This document shows positions 51,401-60,366 of a DNA stretch of 64,000 bases, piece after piece. The notes beneath the pieces are model-generated. The model had not been told where the DNA came from. It saw only the letters and a list, made by a program, of their open reading frames with translations, and made no database searches. Positions within the stretch are counted from its first letter, which is position 1. Each line of letters opens with the position of its first letter. Source of the stretch: Phoronis australis (Eukaryota > Phoronida > Phoronidae); assembly GCA_002633005.1 (NCBI GenBank), contig NMRA01000040.1, positions 742,395 to 806,394 of the forward strand. The letters are read 5' to 3'. The position numbers were made by a program, and so were the translations under genes.

Positions 51401-54400
51401 GGGCGGGTAGGCCTGTTGGGAGAGTCAACAATCAATTCCCTAGATTAATGCCTATAAAACAAGCATTTCATGAAGCTACAACACTTAGCAGCTACTAAAA
51501 ATGTCTAACTAATCGTGTTTTATTTGAAAAACAACAGCATTATTTACCAACAAAATTATTGGCAAAAAGATGTGCTTTACTGAGAGAAAACAGAAACTGA
51601 ATTCTCTGACTTGTATCCCGCGAAAACTTCTATACAAATAAGGTCTCTTGACTACAAACATTTAGGCATTATACTCATGTTCACATTAAGTTTTAGTGAT
51701 AATCAGATTTAAAATTTGAACTTGGTTTCAAACGTTGAAAAATAGTATTTATAAACTATACTTAATAACTTCTGTCTGGAGTAAACCAATACTTAGTAAC
51801 AAAGCCGGTTACCATAAAGATGTCATGAACCTGCCTTGTGCCAAAATACTCAAAGTTTGATTCAGATCACTTACTGGTCTAAATCTGGCATTGTTTCATT
51901 GACAGAGGCTTGGTACTCAGCAGCTTAATGCTTGGCCTGGATGAATTTTTATTACAAATGCACTGAACACTTCTAATGGTCCTAGCAATGCTTAAGCAAC
52001 ACAAGAAACACTCAAAGGCAGACACGTCAAACCATACAGGAAGCAGCTTTTTACCCAATATTGTGCCACCGCAGGAAAACAGTGACCAAACAACGGCATA
52101 TAGCAGTAGTTCTTAACATCCACCCACCAACACCGACGCGGACAACAGAGCATACTTTATGCCACTGGCAACAGAGCGTACTGAATAAAACACCAATTAT
52201 GTCATTGTTCCTAGCGGTTTGAATAAACTGAGGATTCTCCGGGTGACTTCCAACGAAAAGAAGGAAATAAGCCTAACCATTCATTACATTTGGCTATTAA
52301 ATGAGACTTAAAAAAGAGTTGGATCGATGTGACACTCTTAACATATTGTAAATAAATTTACACACGTTACAGTTGAAGGGAGGCCATAAAGAATATCCTA
52401 ACATACCTTTCACTAGCAGATTTAATGAGCTGCTTCATCACTTGCAGATCACATGTCATCTGACCATGAACGTTGACAAAGGCCTCACAGAATCCAAACT
52501 GTTCCCCGTAGTCTCTGGCCATCTGGAATAAGAATTTGAATCTTACAGCAAAAATCTCATCGCCAAGGAGACTGTAGCTTTTTAGGTAACCGGAAGAAAT
52601 ATGGAAAATTTGCATTTAATTTAGTTGTAGAGCACAAATCCGATATTCTGTTAACTCCAACAGAGTTACACAGTGTGTAGCCGTCTTAATAGGAAATGTC
52701 TTGCTCACATAAATCCTTCGGTCCAGTTGGATCAGACTGATGGGGGTCCTATTGTATTCTCACTAAACTTGTTGTCGTGTTACAAAACAAATATCTAAAA
52801 CTTACTTTTTGTAAAAATAATTTAACGCCGAGACGCACTTTGATGCACTATAACTTCAGATTAAGAAGTAGTTGCACAATAAGGTAATAGTCACTTTCAG
52901 GGGTTTGGATTCTGAGAACCAGTTTGACGTCTGTTATCCATAGGAGAAAACCGTTGATTTTTTAAAATACGGGACTCCCATAAGTGACTTGTGACTATTA
53001 CTCAAAAATAACATTCAAGAGAAGCAAGAAAGCTCTAACATAACTTCCTCAGTGCTCTCTGTTGTACCACACTACCTGGTTGAACATGGCTACTTTTGGA
53101 GACATTGCCCGCAGAGCCAGGGCAAACTTCAACAGTTCCATCTGCATTTGACTGAGCTGACGCGCCGAAAATTTCTTGACTGTTTCATAAAATGCTTGAT
53201 CAGTAACTGAAAATAACACATCAATGAATCGATATATTTTTGAGCAGCTAGCTTATAAAAAAATCCGGGAAAATGCACTTTGGACTATTGTTGAAACAAA
53301 GCAGGAAAATCAGTGAACTGTTGACTAGGCTACTGTAAAGCATCGCTCATGTAAACAGAGTCATTACAACACCAGTGGAATAAACAGCTGACTGTTCTGT
53401 GACAGAAAACAAACATGCCAGGGAAGGACGACCACGCACTATTGATGGACAGTAAACACCCGAGAGGATTGGACATCACTTGTTAAGTGGCTTACCATAC
53501 CTGCCAAAAAATCTGCGAAGTCTTGGTTTTCATTTACAACAACAGCTTTCCTAGTTTTCAATTTACAAGCACGAATTTTGTCAAAATTTTCAGACATCTA
53601 AATAACATACCTACTTTAAAATTTAAAAATATACAATTCCACAAATCTGCCACAAAGTGCGCATCCATTGGAGGCTAATGAGAAATGTGCTAAAATTTCT
53701 TCAAATTCAAGAAGACAATTCCTGAAATAAAAAGTCTTTCATTTTTCAACAGCTCATGTTGCTTAAGATGTTCACAGCTTCACCATGGACTGCTTGACAA
53801 AACTGCACAACAGAAACTTTCCTCTTAAAGATCAAGTTTGGTATTTGCAGAAAAGGGTAAATTTTCACAATTCTATCACAACGAATTCCAAATTATTATT
53901 ATTATCATTTAATTATCATTTGCTACATTACTTACAACTGTCAATTTCATTTTCGGCGAGTTGGGAAAAGTCATCTACAAAGCTCCAGAATTTCTCCTCA
54001 CTCTCCTTGGCAATGAACTCACTGGAAAATTAAAAGTTTTAAGTCAATGGTAACATGTTGTAAGCATGATTAACTCAAGTCTGTTTTTTTGAAAAATCGA
54101 GTCTGCGGTGTGGCACTGTTTAGTCGATCACTTTTTCAAAAAAGCAAATCTACTTGAGACGAGCAACAATCTGGTAAAAAATATGATGGGGAAAGAGTTA
54201 ATTAGCACTGAAAAATGTCAGTGACTTCTAAGTAAAGGTGACATCAAAAAAGTATTGTTTCCTCTTTTAAAATGGAAAATGCTGTGTTATTTTGTTCAAT
54301 AATATTTTGTAACACGACTGAATGGTTAAAAGATGCAAGAATTGGATGAGGTGTCCATTTCAAATAGTACAAAGTGTCAATTAAAAACACACCTGGGGCA

Positions 54401-56749
54401 TATGCTCGGAAAATTTTCCTGTACACAGTTGTGCATATTCTTGGATGGACTTACTTGCAAAACCATCATTACAATCATTGTTACCATTGATATTTATCTT
54501 TAATAATTCAAACATTTGACTTTCATCTTTGATTTGTATGGCCAATTTTGTCTGTATTAATTAGAACACGACATTCTCAAGGAAAAATAGTTCATACATT
54601 TGTGTACGAACTGTTACAGAAACCACCATCAACACAGAAAAGGGTTTCCGTAGTATCAAATGTCATACCTGGCTTCCAGTAGAATTGGCGTTGATTTCCA
54701 TTTGGCATCCAGTGTAACAGAAACGTGCTTCTGTTTTACTCCATTGGCCAGGTGAACGCAATGGATAATGAGCAGTACAAGCCACATCTGAAAGGGAGTT
54801 AAATAATGTTACAGAAGTATTCTCCCCACATATAGTCAAACATGGTGAATGCTTTGTACCGTGCTTACACATCCATGTTTGAAAAACTCTGAGCCATGTT
54901 TGAAAAGGCGAATTATTGAAATTGTGTTCCAAAGTAATACATCTTTATTATTCAACAGTAAAAATCATAGTGGCATAACCAGCAAGTAAAAATAATGCAT
55001 AGCTTTACTCGTTTTCATGAATTAACAGAAAGGAAGATATATGCGAGATGACACGCAATTTACTACGTTGTAATGTTTGATACATTTTTGTCCAAGGAGA
55101 ACCCTATAATGATCATATAGAGCTTATTCCTTCTGAAAGAATTCTCAGAAAAGTTTACAGTTCCAGCGTTCAAATTCCGAGTGTATTTTTGTAACAATAG
55201 TGCAATTCTATTTTGATGGGCACAAAGTTCACAGCACACGCCAGTCCACCAAGTCTGGGTTGCATAAAACTTCAAAATTATCTGCTGAATAAGTTTGATT
55301 GTCGCGTGACATCAGGTGCACTGTTCAACAATACAACATGGCGCGTGATAATGCGACTTCGTTGCTGCTATGCAGCATATAACTTTTACGGAACTGGGCC
55401 ATTGGGCACAAACTGGCGACACAAAACTGCTGGAAATCACAACATAAAATGCAACTGGTATTACAAAATTCAAGCATGCATTCGAAAATCCATGCCCATA
55501 CTGAGGGGAGTTTGTGAATTAAGTCTTTTGAATAGCTGCATTGGACTGGTTCTAATAGCCCAAAATGTCCTAATTTGCTTTAAAAAAGTGACTAATCTCC
55601 CAATACTTCAAACTCATTGCATTGGTTTTCAAACTTGATGCAACAAGCCAAACTTATCACTGATCACTGCTAAATTCACTAACTCGATGTAGTGACGAAT
55701 CAAAACAGGTTGTGGGGAACGCTGTGAACATCCTCTCGAAAGCTCGCCAGTTTCACACTAATCGAATGAAAGTTAGAAAAATAAGCTTTCGTCCTCACCA
55801 GGTGATTGTTATAGTGAGTATATAGTCATATTTTGAAATCATGCCTTTCTTCCTTTTCTGTATGAATGCCAGTCTATACATTTTTCTTGCAAAGACCATA
55901 ACTGCATGATTCCACACAACATTGATGAGCAAACACCAAACGTACTAACGTATAAAGCCAGCACATTATTGAAACATTAAATTACATAAAAGATTTTTGT
56001 TTATTTTAATAAACCAAGTCCAGGAATTAAAGTTGGTATGGCTCCACCAAGATTGAATAAAAATTGCCAGATGTCTGCAAGAGGATGGCCTATATTTTAA
56101 GGGCATTTGGACAGAGTGAGATGATCAGCAACATCAATGGCGTAAGTATTGTCAACCACTTCCTCTGTTAGGTTATACCATTATTATTTTTATTATCATT
56201 AGAGTCTGCAGTTTGAACGTGGTTTTGGACTAGTTGCAAGTAGTTTCTTAGTGTTGTAACACAACAGCCAAGTTCTTAGAAATGACTGATCCGAGTGTAT
56301 TGCCACTGACACTGTAGCGGCGTAGGGGCCAAACCCAAACTGACAAAACAAAAGGAAAACTGTTTAGTATTATAAGAGCGCAAGACTGTCCAAAATAATG
56401 AAAAGGGCCTATAATAATATACTTTTGGCACGACGGGATTGGGAATTACAAGAATGAGAATAATAATAATGATCGAAGAAAAGGGGCAAGAGGACAAGTG
56501 GTTAGCGGTGCTGTGATGCAAAGACAAGTAAAGGCGACAGCCATTCGCGTGGCTGTTTCTGATTCGTCGACAACATGTAAACGCATTTAAGAAAATCGTC
56601 ACAAAATATAATAAATTTTCAGCTATGAAATAATGTCAATTCAGAAAATAATAGAAAAGTGTCCCATAAACGTAACCAAGTGTCATGTTTTATCAGCTTT
56701 TAGGACTAAAATTGAAATCAGTTTATTTTACCTTGACGGGCGCAGCCAT
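23972..56749 (-). CDS. UGGT1: UDP-glucose:glycoprotein glucosyltransferase (UGGT), 40 coding exons
   Basis: UGGT transfers glucose from UDP-glucose to the N-glycans of misfolded glycoproteins in the ER lumen, returning them to the calnexin/calreticulin cycle. Exons on the minus strand (high to low): 56749-56732, 54787-54669, 54021-53936, 53206-53076, 52522-52407, 51185-51011, 50357-50261, 49653-49578, 48996-48896, 48514-48415, 47775-47715, 47341-47186, 46624-46601 (broken), 45818-45699, 44600-44515, 43591-43456, 42928-42806, 42021-41857 (copied at 41150-40986), 40150-40024, 39706-39614, 38794-38700, 37680-37465, 36962-36828, 36304-36174, 35224-35126, 34604-34422, 33882-33693, 33150-33099, 32726-32620, 32342-32257, 31429-31345, 30477-30299, 29682-29598, 29068-28886, 27811-27708, 27341-27285, 26652-26538, 25880-25764, 24921-24765, 24018-23972. 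Using exon 18 once, the sum is 4,533 nt, divisible by three: 1,510 residues plus about 20-25 missing at exon 13. Human UGGT1 is about 1,555. UGGT1 versus UGGT2 cannot be decided; the animal may have one gene. Confidence 0.95.
24134..24537. other. Assembly gap (404 N)
   Basis: Lies in the last UGGT intron and is bordered on the right by a purine microsatellite; no coding loss is needed to explain the gene. Confidence 0.99.
24538..24690. repeat. GGGA/GGAGA-rich purine microsatellite
   Basis: The plus strand is almost only G and A with occasional T (GGTAGGGAG, GGGAGGGAGAG). It probably extends into the N gap and caused it. Confidence 0.85.
25471..25550. repeat. Short interspersed repeat with CACTTTTTCAAAAAAG core, copy 1
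   Basis: GAGTCGGTGGTGTGG, then TGTTCACTTTTTCAAAAAAG, AAAATCCACCAGAGACGA. The same order appears at 54096-54165 in another UGGT intron. Origin unknown. Confidence 0.55.
26441..26530 (+). repeat. Minisatellite, ~13-bp unit
   Basis: Repeats of CTGCACTAACACA and CTGCACTATCACA in UGGT intron 37, ending just before the exon 37 donor at 26537. Confidence 0.7.
29938..30181. mobile_element. MITE with CAGGGCTTGGAAT ends, 6-bp target duplication, copy 1
   Basis: Starts CAGGGCTTGGAATGACC and ends GGAAAATTCCAAGCCCTG, a perfect terminal inverted repeat of 13 bp. GATATG lies on both outer sides. The interior has repeated AAGAGGAAA words. It sits in UGGT intron 32. A second copy is at 39123-39348. Confidence 0.85.
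31345..36962 (-). CDS. UGGT1: UGGT exons 23-31: last thioredoxin-like part and beta-sandwich domains
   Basis: The exons read [108 protein letters not shown] (spliced as KS at the joint), [67 protein letters not shown], and [36 protein letters not shown] and [12 protein letters not shown] are landmark segments of the family just ahead of the two beta-sandwich domains, which lead into the catalytic domain. All junction phases agree. Confidence 0.93.
31455..31690. mobile_element. Single arm of the fold-back repeat
   Basis: CGCCCCCTCTTGAACAGAGA, GCGGGAAATCCCTCATTCAT, CAAAGACTGGCGGACCAGGT, GTCTCTAAGTAAGTGA and CCAATGACGAACC follow the same order as one arm of 19150-19528. It is in the intron between UGGT exons 30 and 31. 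Confidence 0.75.
32764..32927 (+). repeat. 27-bp minisatellite, about six units
   Basis: Unit CAACTACACATAAATACAAC plus AAGTCTT starts at 32793, 32820, 32847, 32874 and 32901; a diverged unit precedes. It lies in UGGT intron 28, just upstream of exon 29. Confidence 0.85.
33967..34111. mobile_element. Tc1/mariner-type MITE flanked by TA
   Basis: A 145-bp element CAGTACAAGCCAAAAGTAGT ... ending GTGTGTACTG, flanked by TA on both sides. Inner repeats CCCCGTCATGACAGG and CTGTCATGACAGGG are also inverted. The TA target and CAGT...ACTG ends are typical of Tc1/mariner. Confidence 0.7.
37465..45818 (-). CDS. UGGT1: UGGT exons 14-22: middle thioredoxin-like domains
   Basis: The exons read [140 protein letters not shown], and finally exon 22, [20 protein letters not shown] to [19 protein letters not shown] contains an N-glycosylation sequon (NAT). 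Order and spacing fit UGGT throughout; I see no gap besides exon 13. Confidence 0.93.
37645..37850 (-). repeat. 81-bp tandem duplication across the 5' edge of UGGT exon 22
   Basis: Units start at 37645, 37726 and 37807, exactly 81 bp apart. The first two are nearly identical and the third is partial and diverged. Each unit contains the exon 22 splice acceptor and its first 36 coding bases. The real exon continues only from the unit at 37645; the upstream copies are orphan acceptors with an exon stub. Confidence 0.9.
39123..39348. mobile_element. MITE with CAGGGCTTGGAAT ends, copy 2
   Basis: Starts CAGGACTTGGAATGACC, ends GGAAAAATCCATGCCCCG, and is flanked on both sides by TTAAAC. The interior aligns with 29938-30181 (AAATAAATAGG, GAATAAAGTCAAAATCATG, AGAGGAAATCCTCCTAAAAG). 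In UGGT intron 20. Confidence 0.85.
40248..40445. mobile_element. Tc1/mariner-like MITE, diverged copy
   Basis: Starts CAGTACATGGCAAAAGTATT, continues CAGTCAAAATGACCTG, and shares its interior with 11824-12007 (TAGTCTTC, GGAATTAACAGG). The right end is approximate. In UGGT intron 18. Confidence 0.5.
40986..42021 (-). CDS. UGGT1: UGGT exon 18, present twice (42021-41857 and 41150-40986)
   Basis: Each copy is 165 nt (55 codons, phase 0 to 0) with intact TTTCAG-type acceptor (CTCCTGAAAC on the plus strand) and a GTGGGG donor. Both encode [20 protein letters not shown], then [16 protein letters not shown] and SSVQRDVYQ. This corresponds to the UGGT segment around LPVVLFNG, in a TRXL domain. The protein needs it once. 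The copies differ by a silent change (CTG/CTC-type) in the exon, which supports allelic origin. Confidence 0.9.
41686..41686. other. Single N, assembly join
   Basis: Placed exactly between the two copies of the 850-bp segment carrying UGGT exon 18. Confidence 0.95.
43953..44021. mobile_element. Hairpin MITE family, copy 2
   Basis: ATTTTGAGAACCAGTTTTTT ... ACAGGCATCAAACTGGTTCT, a hairpin with the loop found in the other copies; the outer ends are decayed. Confidence 0.7.
44892..44988. mobile_element. Hairpin MITE family, copy 3
   Basis: AGTCACTTGCGGGGTCCTGG, then TTTTGAGACCCAGTTTTCTG, loop TGAATAACAGGCATC, then AAACTGGTTATTAAAAAACC and GGGACC. In UGGT intron 14. Confidence 0.75.
46601..46624 (-). 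CDS. UGGT1: UGGT exon 13, 3' stub cut by an assembly N
   Basis: The eight codons DFRHDSVV and a GTAAGA donor are the end of the exon that precedes [12 protein letters not shown] (exon 14). The family has about 20-25 more residues before DFRHD. Here the sequence instead meets an N at 46625 and then unrelated repeat DNA (46626-46960). The 5' part of the exon is therefore missing from this assembly rather than absent from the gene. Confidence 0.8.
46625..46625. other. Single N, assembly join inside a UGGT exon
   Basis: One N separates the 3' stub of exon 13 from repeat sequence. It most likely marks a gap of unknown size closed to one base. Confidence 0.9.
46626..46970. mobile_element. Interspersed repeat with (GGAC)n tract
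   Basis: The sequence contains CCTACATACCAAATTTCATG and later GTGCCAAATTTCATGAACTT, a ~115-bp direct repeat, then a GACGCC/CGGACGGACGGAC tract at 46863-46925, and AGATGACGGCATAATGCGTC. This GGAC-rich organisation is common in dispersed non-autonomous elements of marine invertebrates. It abuts the broken exon. Confidence 0.55.
47186..54021 (-). CDS. UGGT1: UGGT exons 3-12: N-terminal thioredoxin-like folding-sensor region
   Basis: Ten exons in consistent phase read [97 protein letters not shown] with [37 protein letters not shown], and [20 protein letters not shown]. These match the TRXL domains at the N-terminus of UGGT, which in solved structures ring a cavity that senses misfolded clients. 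The segment [20 protein letters not shown] is among the most conserved in the family. The exon 7 start at 50357 was chosen because the earlier AG at 50395 would bring in a stop; only ACACCAGTT keeps phase 0. Confidence 0.93.
47872..47956. mobile_element. Hairpin MITE family, copy 4
   Basis: CCAGGTCTCGCATTTAGGAA, CCAGTTTTCTCCATTGAATA, then AAACTGGTTCTCAAAATGCG and AGGCTCCTGTAAGTGATTA. In UGGT intron 10. Confidence 0.75.
50683..50783 (+). repeat. 31-bp minisatellite, three units
   Basis: Unit CACTGAGCTGGCTCGTTTTG plus TGTAGTCTAAA starts at 50683, 50714 and 50745 with almost no differences, so the expansion is recent. A stub follows at 50776. In UGGT intron 6. Confidence 0.9.
51111..51430 (-). 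repeat. Three decaying tandem copies of the 5' half of UGGT exon 6
   Basis: The sequence from CAGCAGTACAGTGACTGATG to GGCAGGCCT (51111-51190) recurs at 51232-51320 and 51341-51425, about 110-120 bp apart. The second copy keeps a CTCACAG acceptor followed by GCCTGCCCCGCCC, at least as good as the real one. The copies lack the 3' half of the exon and its donor, so they should not be spliced in. Confidence 0.85.
52886..53000. mobile_element. Hairpin MITE family, copy 5 (most complete ends)
   Basis: TAATAGTCACTTTCAGGGGT ... CCATAAGTGACTTGTGACTA followed by TTA. The outer inverted repeat TAATAGTCACTT is best preserved here; the inner arm GAGAACCAGTTT remains while the right inner arm is mutated. 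In UGGT intron 4. Confidence 0.7.
54096..54165. repeat. Short interspersed repeat with CACTTTTTCAAAAAAG core, copy 2
   Basis: GAGTCTGCGGTGTGGCACTG, GATCACTTTTTCAAAAAAGC, AAATCTACTTGAGACGA; same family as 25471-25550. In UGGT intron 2. Confidence 0.55.
54669..56749 (-). CDS. UGGT1: UGGT exons 1-2: start codon and ER signal peptide
   Basis: Exon 1 (56749-56732) encodes only MAAPVK before a GTAAAA donor. Exon 2 (54787-54669) starts directly after a TTTCAG acceptor with [16 protein letters not shown], a hydrophobic signal core, then [18 protein letters not shown] and ILLEA, the conserved start of mature UGGT. Both junctions are phase 0. Translation could also begin at the exon 2 ATG; either start leaves a usable signal peptide. 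The intron between holds no recognised exon. The open frame at 55213-55638 on the plus strand has no protein features. Confidence 0.75.
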
Positions 56750-58930
56750 GTTTGATTTTCGTGACTAGCGCCGCCTTGTGATGGTCATTGAAACGTCTCT
56801 CCGATGACGGCTTACACTCCCCTGCTTACAGGCCCAATCTCAAAACCCAACCAAAGATTTTATAGATACAGGGGTATAGTATCTTTGACCCAACTCTGCG
56901 TAGTGGTGGTTATGACCTATCGCCAGGATTATGACGGACGGCTTAATTGACCAATCAGAACGCAGCATTCTTGTCACACCTTCGTCTGCGTTTCCAAGCG
57001 GCCATTTTACCCGACAAACCACACGCAGTCGAGTAAAACTTACTTTAGTCTGTAGCTCAAGAAATTGTCCGCTAAGAATGGGGAAACGGTGTTGATANCA
57101 CCACTGAAATTGTCTGGCATCTAACTGTTGTTCCATGTTCAGTGATGCTGAACATCGTGCAATTGGTTTCAAACGGTTACCTGATGGGTTGATCTAGCTC
57201 AATTCTGGTATTTGGGCGTGTCTGGCGGGGGTAACCCACCACTAGATTTGTCTGGCAGTGTTCATTCGTGATACCTGGGCTTACGGTGAATATTTTGCGA
57301 CTGGTTTCAAGCGGTTACCTCTTGGATTGATCTAGCTCAATTTTTGTACCCTGTATATGTTCGTCTGGCGGGTACTCCCCACCACTGAAATTGTCTGGCA
57401 GTGACCAATTTTGATACAATGGATGACGTAGCAGGTATTGAAGGCAGTTTTAAGTGGTTACCAGAAAAGTTGATCCAGCTCAATTTTTTAGTGCAATTCT
57501 CTTTTTTCCCCTGACCACACCCACCAGAGCGAACCTGCCAGACGGCCATTTCCAAGCATCAGGATACCCATAGAGCACTGTGGCACCAAAGAAAATTGGT
57601 TACCTTTTCATGCCCAAAAAAGCTCTGGGATCCCGGTCTAGTAGCCCCGAGGCCGAGGGGTTCTTCGGATTTTCTCTGGCTCCTCGAGCACTTATTTTTT
57701 CATCGTCACCTTTACAAATTCCCATATCACGAATGTACGATTCACTGTTGAAAATCATCGCCTCTTGTCTCTGTCGACGCGTTTTCAAATAGTGCAAAAA
57801 CACTCATCGATTCTACCAGGAACGTCGTTTAGCGACAGTGTATTTGCCTCTGATCTCGTTCGAATGTCGGGTATCACGTGACTTTTCGCATAGGGGCACA
57901 TCTAGCAGAATTAATGAGGAGCATAATATGGCAATATTATAGAACAGTTTTAGGTTGTAAAAGATAATTTCTTGTCCCATTTTCAAACTTCAAAAACCGG
58001 CGGCGTAGTACACTACGAGGGAAGAATCCCAGTTTGACAAGGGAGTCTGAGGTGTCTGCTACCTGGAACTTGGGATAGGGCATTGAAGAGTATCCCGCGC
58101 AAACTGTGCTGTCGATCACATGGTGAGTCACATGACACCTCCGTGGTCTGCCGAAGTCCCAGACCGTTGCTCATATTCTGAAGTCAGTGAACTCTGCGGT
58201 AAGGTAGGCCTATTCATTAGTGACGGTCATAATCATGTTTACTGACTTTTTCTCGGCACGAAGTATTCAAAAGTGCTAGCTAAAAACTACGCCTATAAAC
58301 AACTCACAGTTAGGCTACTAGATGTAAGAGCCTCTAATAGTCGGGTAGGTACATGCAGTGCATTTTGACACTTGACCATATCAAGTTTGATTCGTTTTCT
58401 TCAGCGGTATGGTTTGCTATGTCTTTTCTTTACAAAAAGTGCTATGGTTAGAGCAAAAAAAAATGGTTGACAGGTGTGAATCGGATCACGTTCTGTGCCT
58501 TCGCGTGTAATGTTTGACTACATTGCATGTATAATATACTAAAGCCGTGGAATTGATCACAAATATGTAATGAAGAATTAAAAAATGATACCGCGCTATT
58601 GACCTTTTGTCTTATGTTCTAAATGTTTTTTCGTTACGGTATGCTTTCAAAGGGGTCAGAGAAGGACCCGCGGGTCCTGCTGATAGGGGTATCAACTTGT
58701 TGCCATTGTCTAACGAATATAAGTTATATAAGTGTTGAACAATAGACTGGTTGAGTAGGCCTACGAGGAAGAAAACAGGCTCCTTATCGATGAGCAAAAT
58801 GGCTTTCGTGAGTTGATCACGTCTTTGTTTTGACCTCGGTAATTCGTAACCGCTTGAATAGCAAACAATCCCCATTTGCGACTTTTATTGATATGCAAAA
58901 AGGGTTTTTGGGTGGGTAGATAGAAATAGC
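56750..58930. other. Region upstream of UGGT (promoter side)
   Basis: The UGGT promoter should lie just right of 56749. The sequence there is comparatively GC-rich (GACTAGCGCCGCCTTGTGAT) with no TATA box I trust. Further out are the tandem repeat (57099-57500), an N at 57098, and the unexplained open stretch 57600-57803. No other gene is recognised. Confidence 0.5.
57099..57500. repeat. ~140-bp tandem repeat, about three diverged units
   Basis: CACCACTGAAATTGTCTGGC (or close variants) starts at about 57100, 57238 and 57379. Each is followed by GGTTTCAAGCGGTTACC-type and GTTGATCTAGCTCAATT-type words. An N at 57098 marks the left edge, so the array may be longer in reality. Confidence 0.8.
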
Positions 58931-60030
58931 TTACTTTTAAAATGAAGATATTTGGGAAGTTTCATGAATCGGTTAAAAATGTCTACGACGAAACTCAATC
59001 CTGTGTTAAATGTAATAATACCTTTACCGACTGGTTTTATACAATTTGTGGTTTCAAACAAGCAGACGTTTTATCTCCTACTCTTTTCGCACAATTTATC
59101 AATAATTTGGCAAGGGAATTAAAAGAGTCATATTTAGGATTACCTATTGGTGCTGATAATTAATGTTTCAGCTTACTTTCACGCCGAGAGCGAAGGAAAT
59201 TTAGAGTTTTTATTGAATATAGTTGACAAATGGTGCTCTAAAATGGAGGCTAATTGTTAATCAGGAGAAAACTAATACTATTCACTTCAAATGCAAGCAT
59301 GTCTCTCGTAGTCGATCGTTTCGGTTGGGTCGACTAGACCTAGACAATATGTACCAAAATGTAAATATTTAGGAGTAATTTTAAATGAACATTTGACGTT
59401 TTCTGAAACTGCTAAAACTCTGTCCGAATCTTCCGGAAGAGCTTTAGACGCGTTAATTAATAAATTTAAAAAGAATGAAAATATGAGGTACAGAACATTC
59501 ACTACGTTATTCAGTGTTGTGGCTGTTAGCGATTGTTGTGTAAGTGTCTTCGGTGGCTGTTCACAAATTCGCTTCTAATCATGCTGTTACGGGTGACATA
59601 GGGTGGGAATATCCAAGTGTTAATGGGAAAATTCAGCTTTTGAGAATGTGGAATCGTGTTGTCGAGGAATATAGAGTAAGATAACATCAAATATTTTGGT
59701 CAGTGGGACTACAACCTGTACTAATAATTGGTCGTCTTAAGTTTCGAACATTTTTGAAGAATTACGGATTTCGTATGGTTTTCATAATTCAGTTAACCTC
59801 TCTCACTGTGAAAATATTTTGCATGATTTGGATTGTAATAGGTAGCTGTTTACATGCCGTTCGAAACCAAAGTCAGGCACTGTTTTGTGTTAAAGCCCCA
59901 ACTCCCAAAACCCTTTGTAGTAGGTCTTTTTATCATTCGCGATGGAGGCACGCCTTCCGGGTAAGGCGAATGCGGGTTTGTTTGATTTTTCTACTAATCA
60001 AACTTATAACCTACACCATTGAACTTTGAA
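58930..60030 (+). mobile_element. Decayed LINE with remnant reverse transcriptase
   Basis: 58942-59163 reads CGFKQADVLSPTLFAQFINN, a reverse transcriptase motif (normally G-KQG--LSP-LF---IND). It is followed out of frame by LEFLLNIVDKWCSK, KCKYLGVILNEHLTFSETAK, and ALINKFKKNENMRYRTFTTL, matching the order of a jockey/CR1-like ORF2. The catalytic YADD box is missing where expected (about 59160) and several stops and shifts break the frame, so it is dead. Confidence 0.8.
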
Positions 60031-60113
60031 TTCTAGCGAGAGATAGCTTTGGTCTAGTGAACATCGAATTAGGCCTTGTGCTCTCACAAAATCGGTCTCA
60101 TGGCATTCTTTAC

Positions 60114-60366
60114 CATGCGCGCACCCGGGGGTACTCAGGATGGCTCGAACGAGCCCCCTCCATTTGGCAAAGTGGTCAGAGGGTCCCCCTCAAAGAAACA
60201 AAAATCCCGAAAAAGTAGAAAACGAGACAAAAATCCACTAAAAATACAGGAATTACCAAAATTCGGTACATGCACAGTTCATAGCTCTGAATGTACCCTG
60301 CTTTTTAGTAAAAGTCCACATTTCGAAAAGTTCGAACCTACCATATATTAGGCTGGGTGAGCGCAT
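60114..60366. mobile_element. MITE with CATG-GCGCACCC ends, copy 2
   Basis: CATGCGCGCACCC ... GGGTGAGCGCATG, with flanks TTTAC and CTTAC (4 of 5 match). The interior aligns with 2217-2463 (CCCCATTTGG-type, ACTAAAAAGACAGGAATT-type, TTTTTAGGCTGGGTG-type words). Confidence 0.75.

Noticed and set aside
55213-55638. 141-codon plus-strand open frame in UGGT intron 1
   Set aside because: Irregular composition (many Cys, Asn and Tyr), no recognised motif, and it lies inside an intron of a gene on the other strand.
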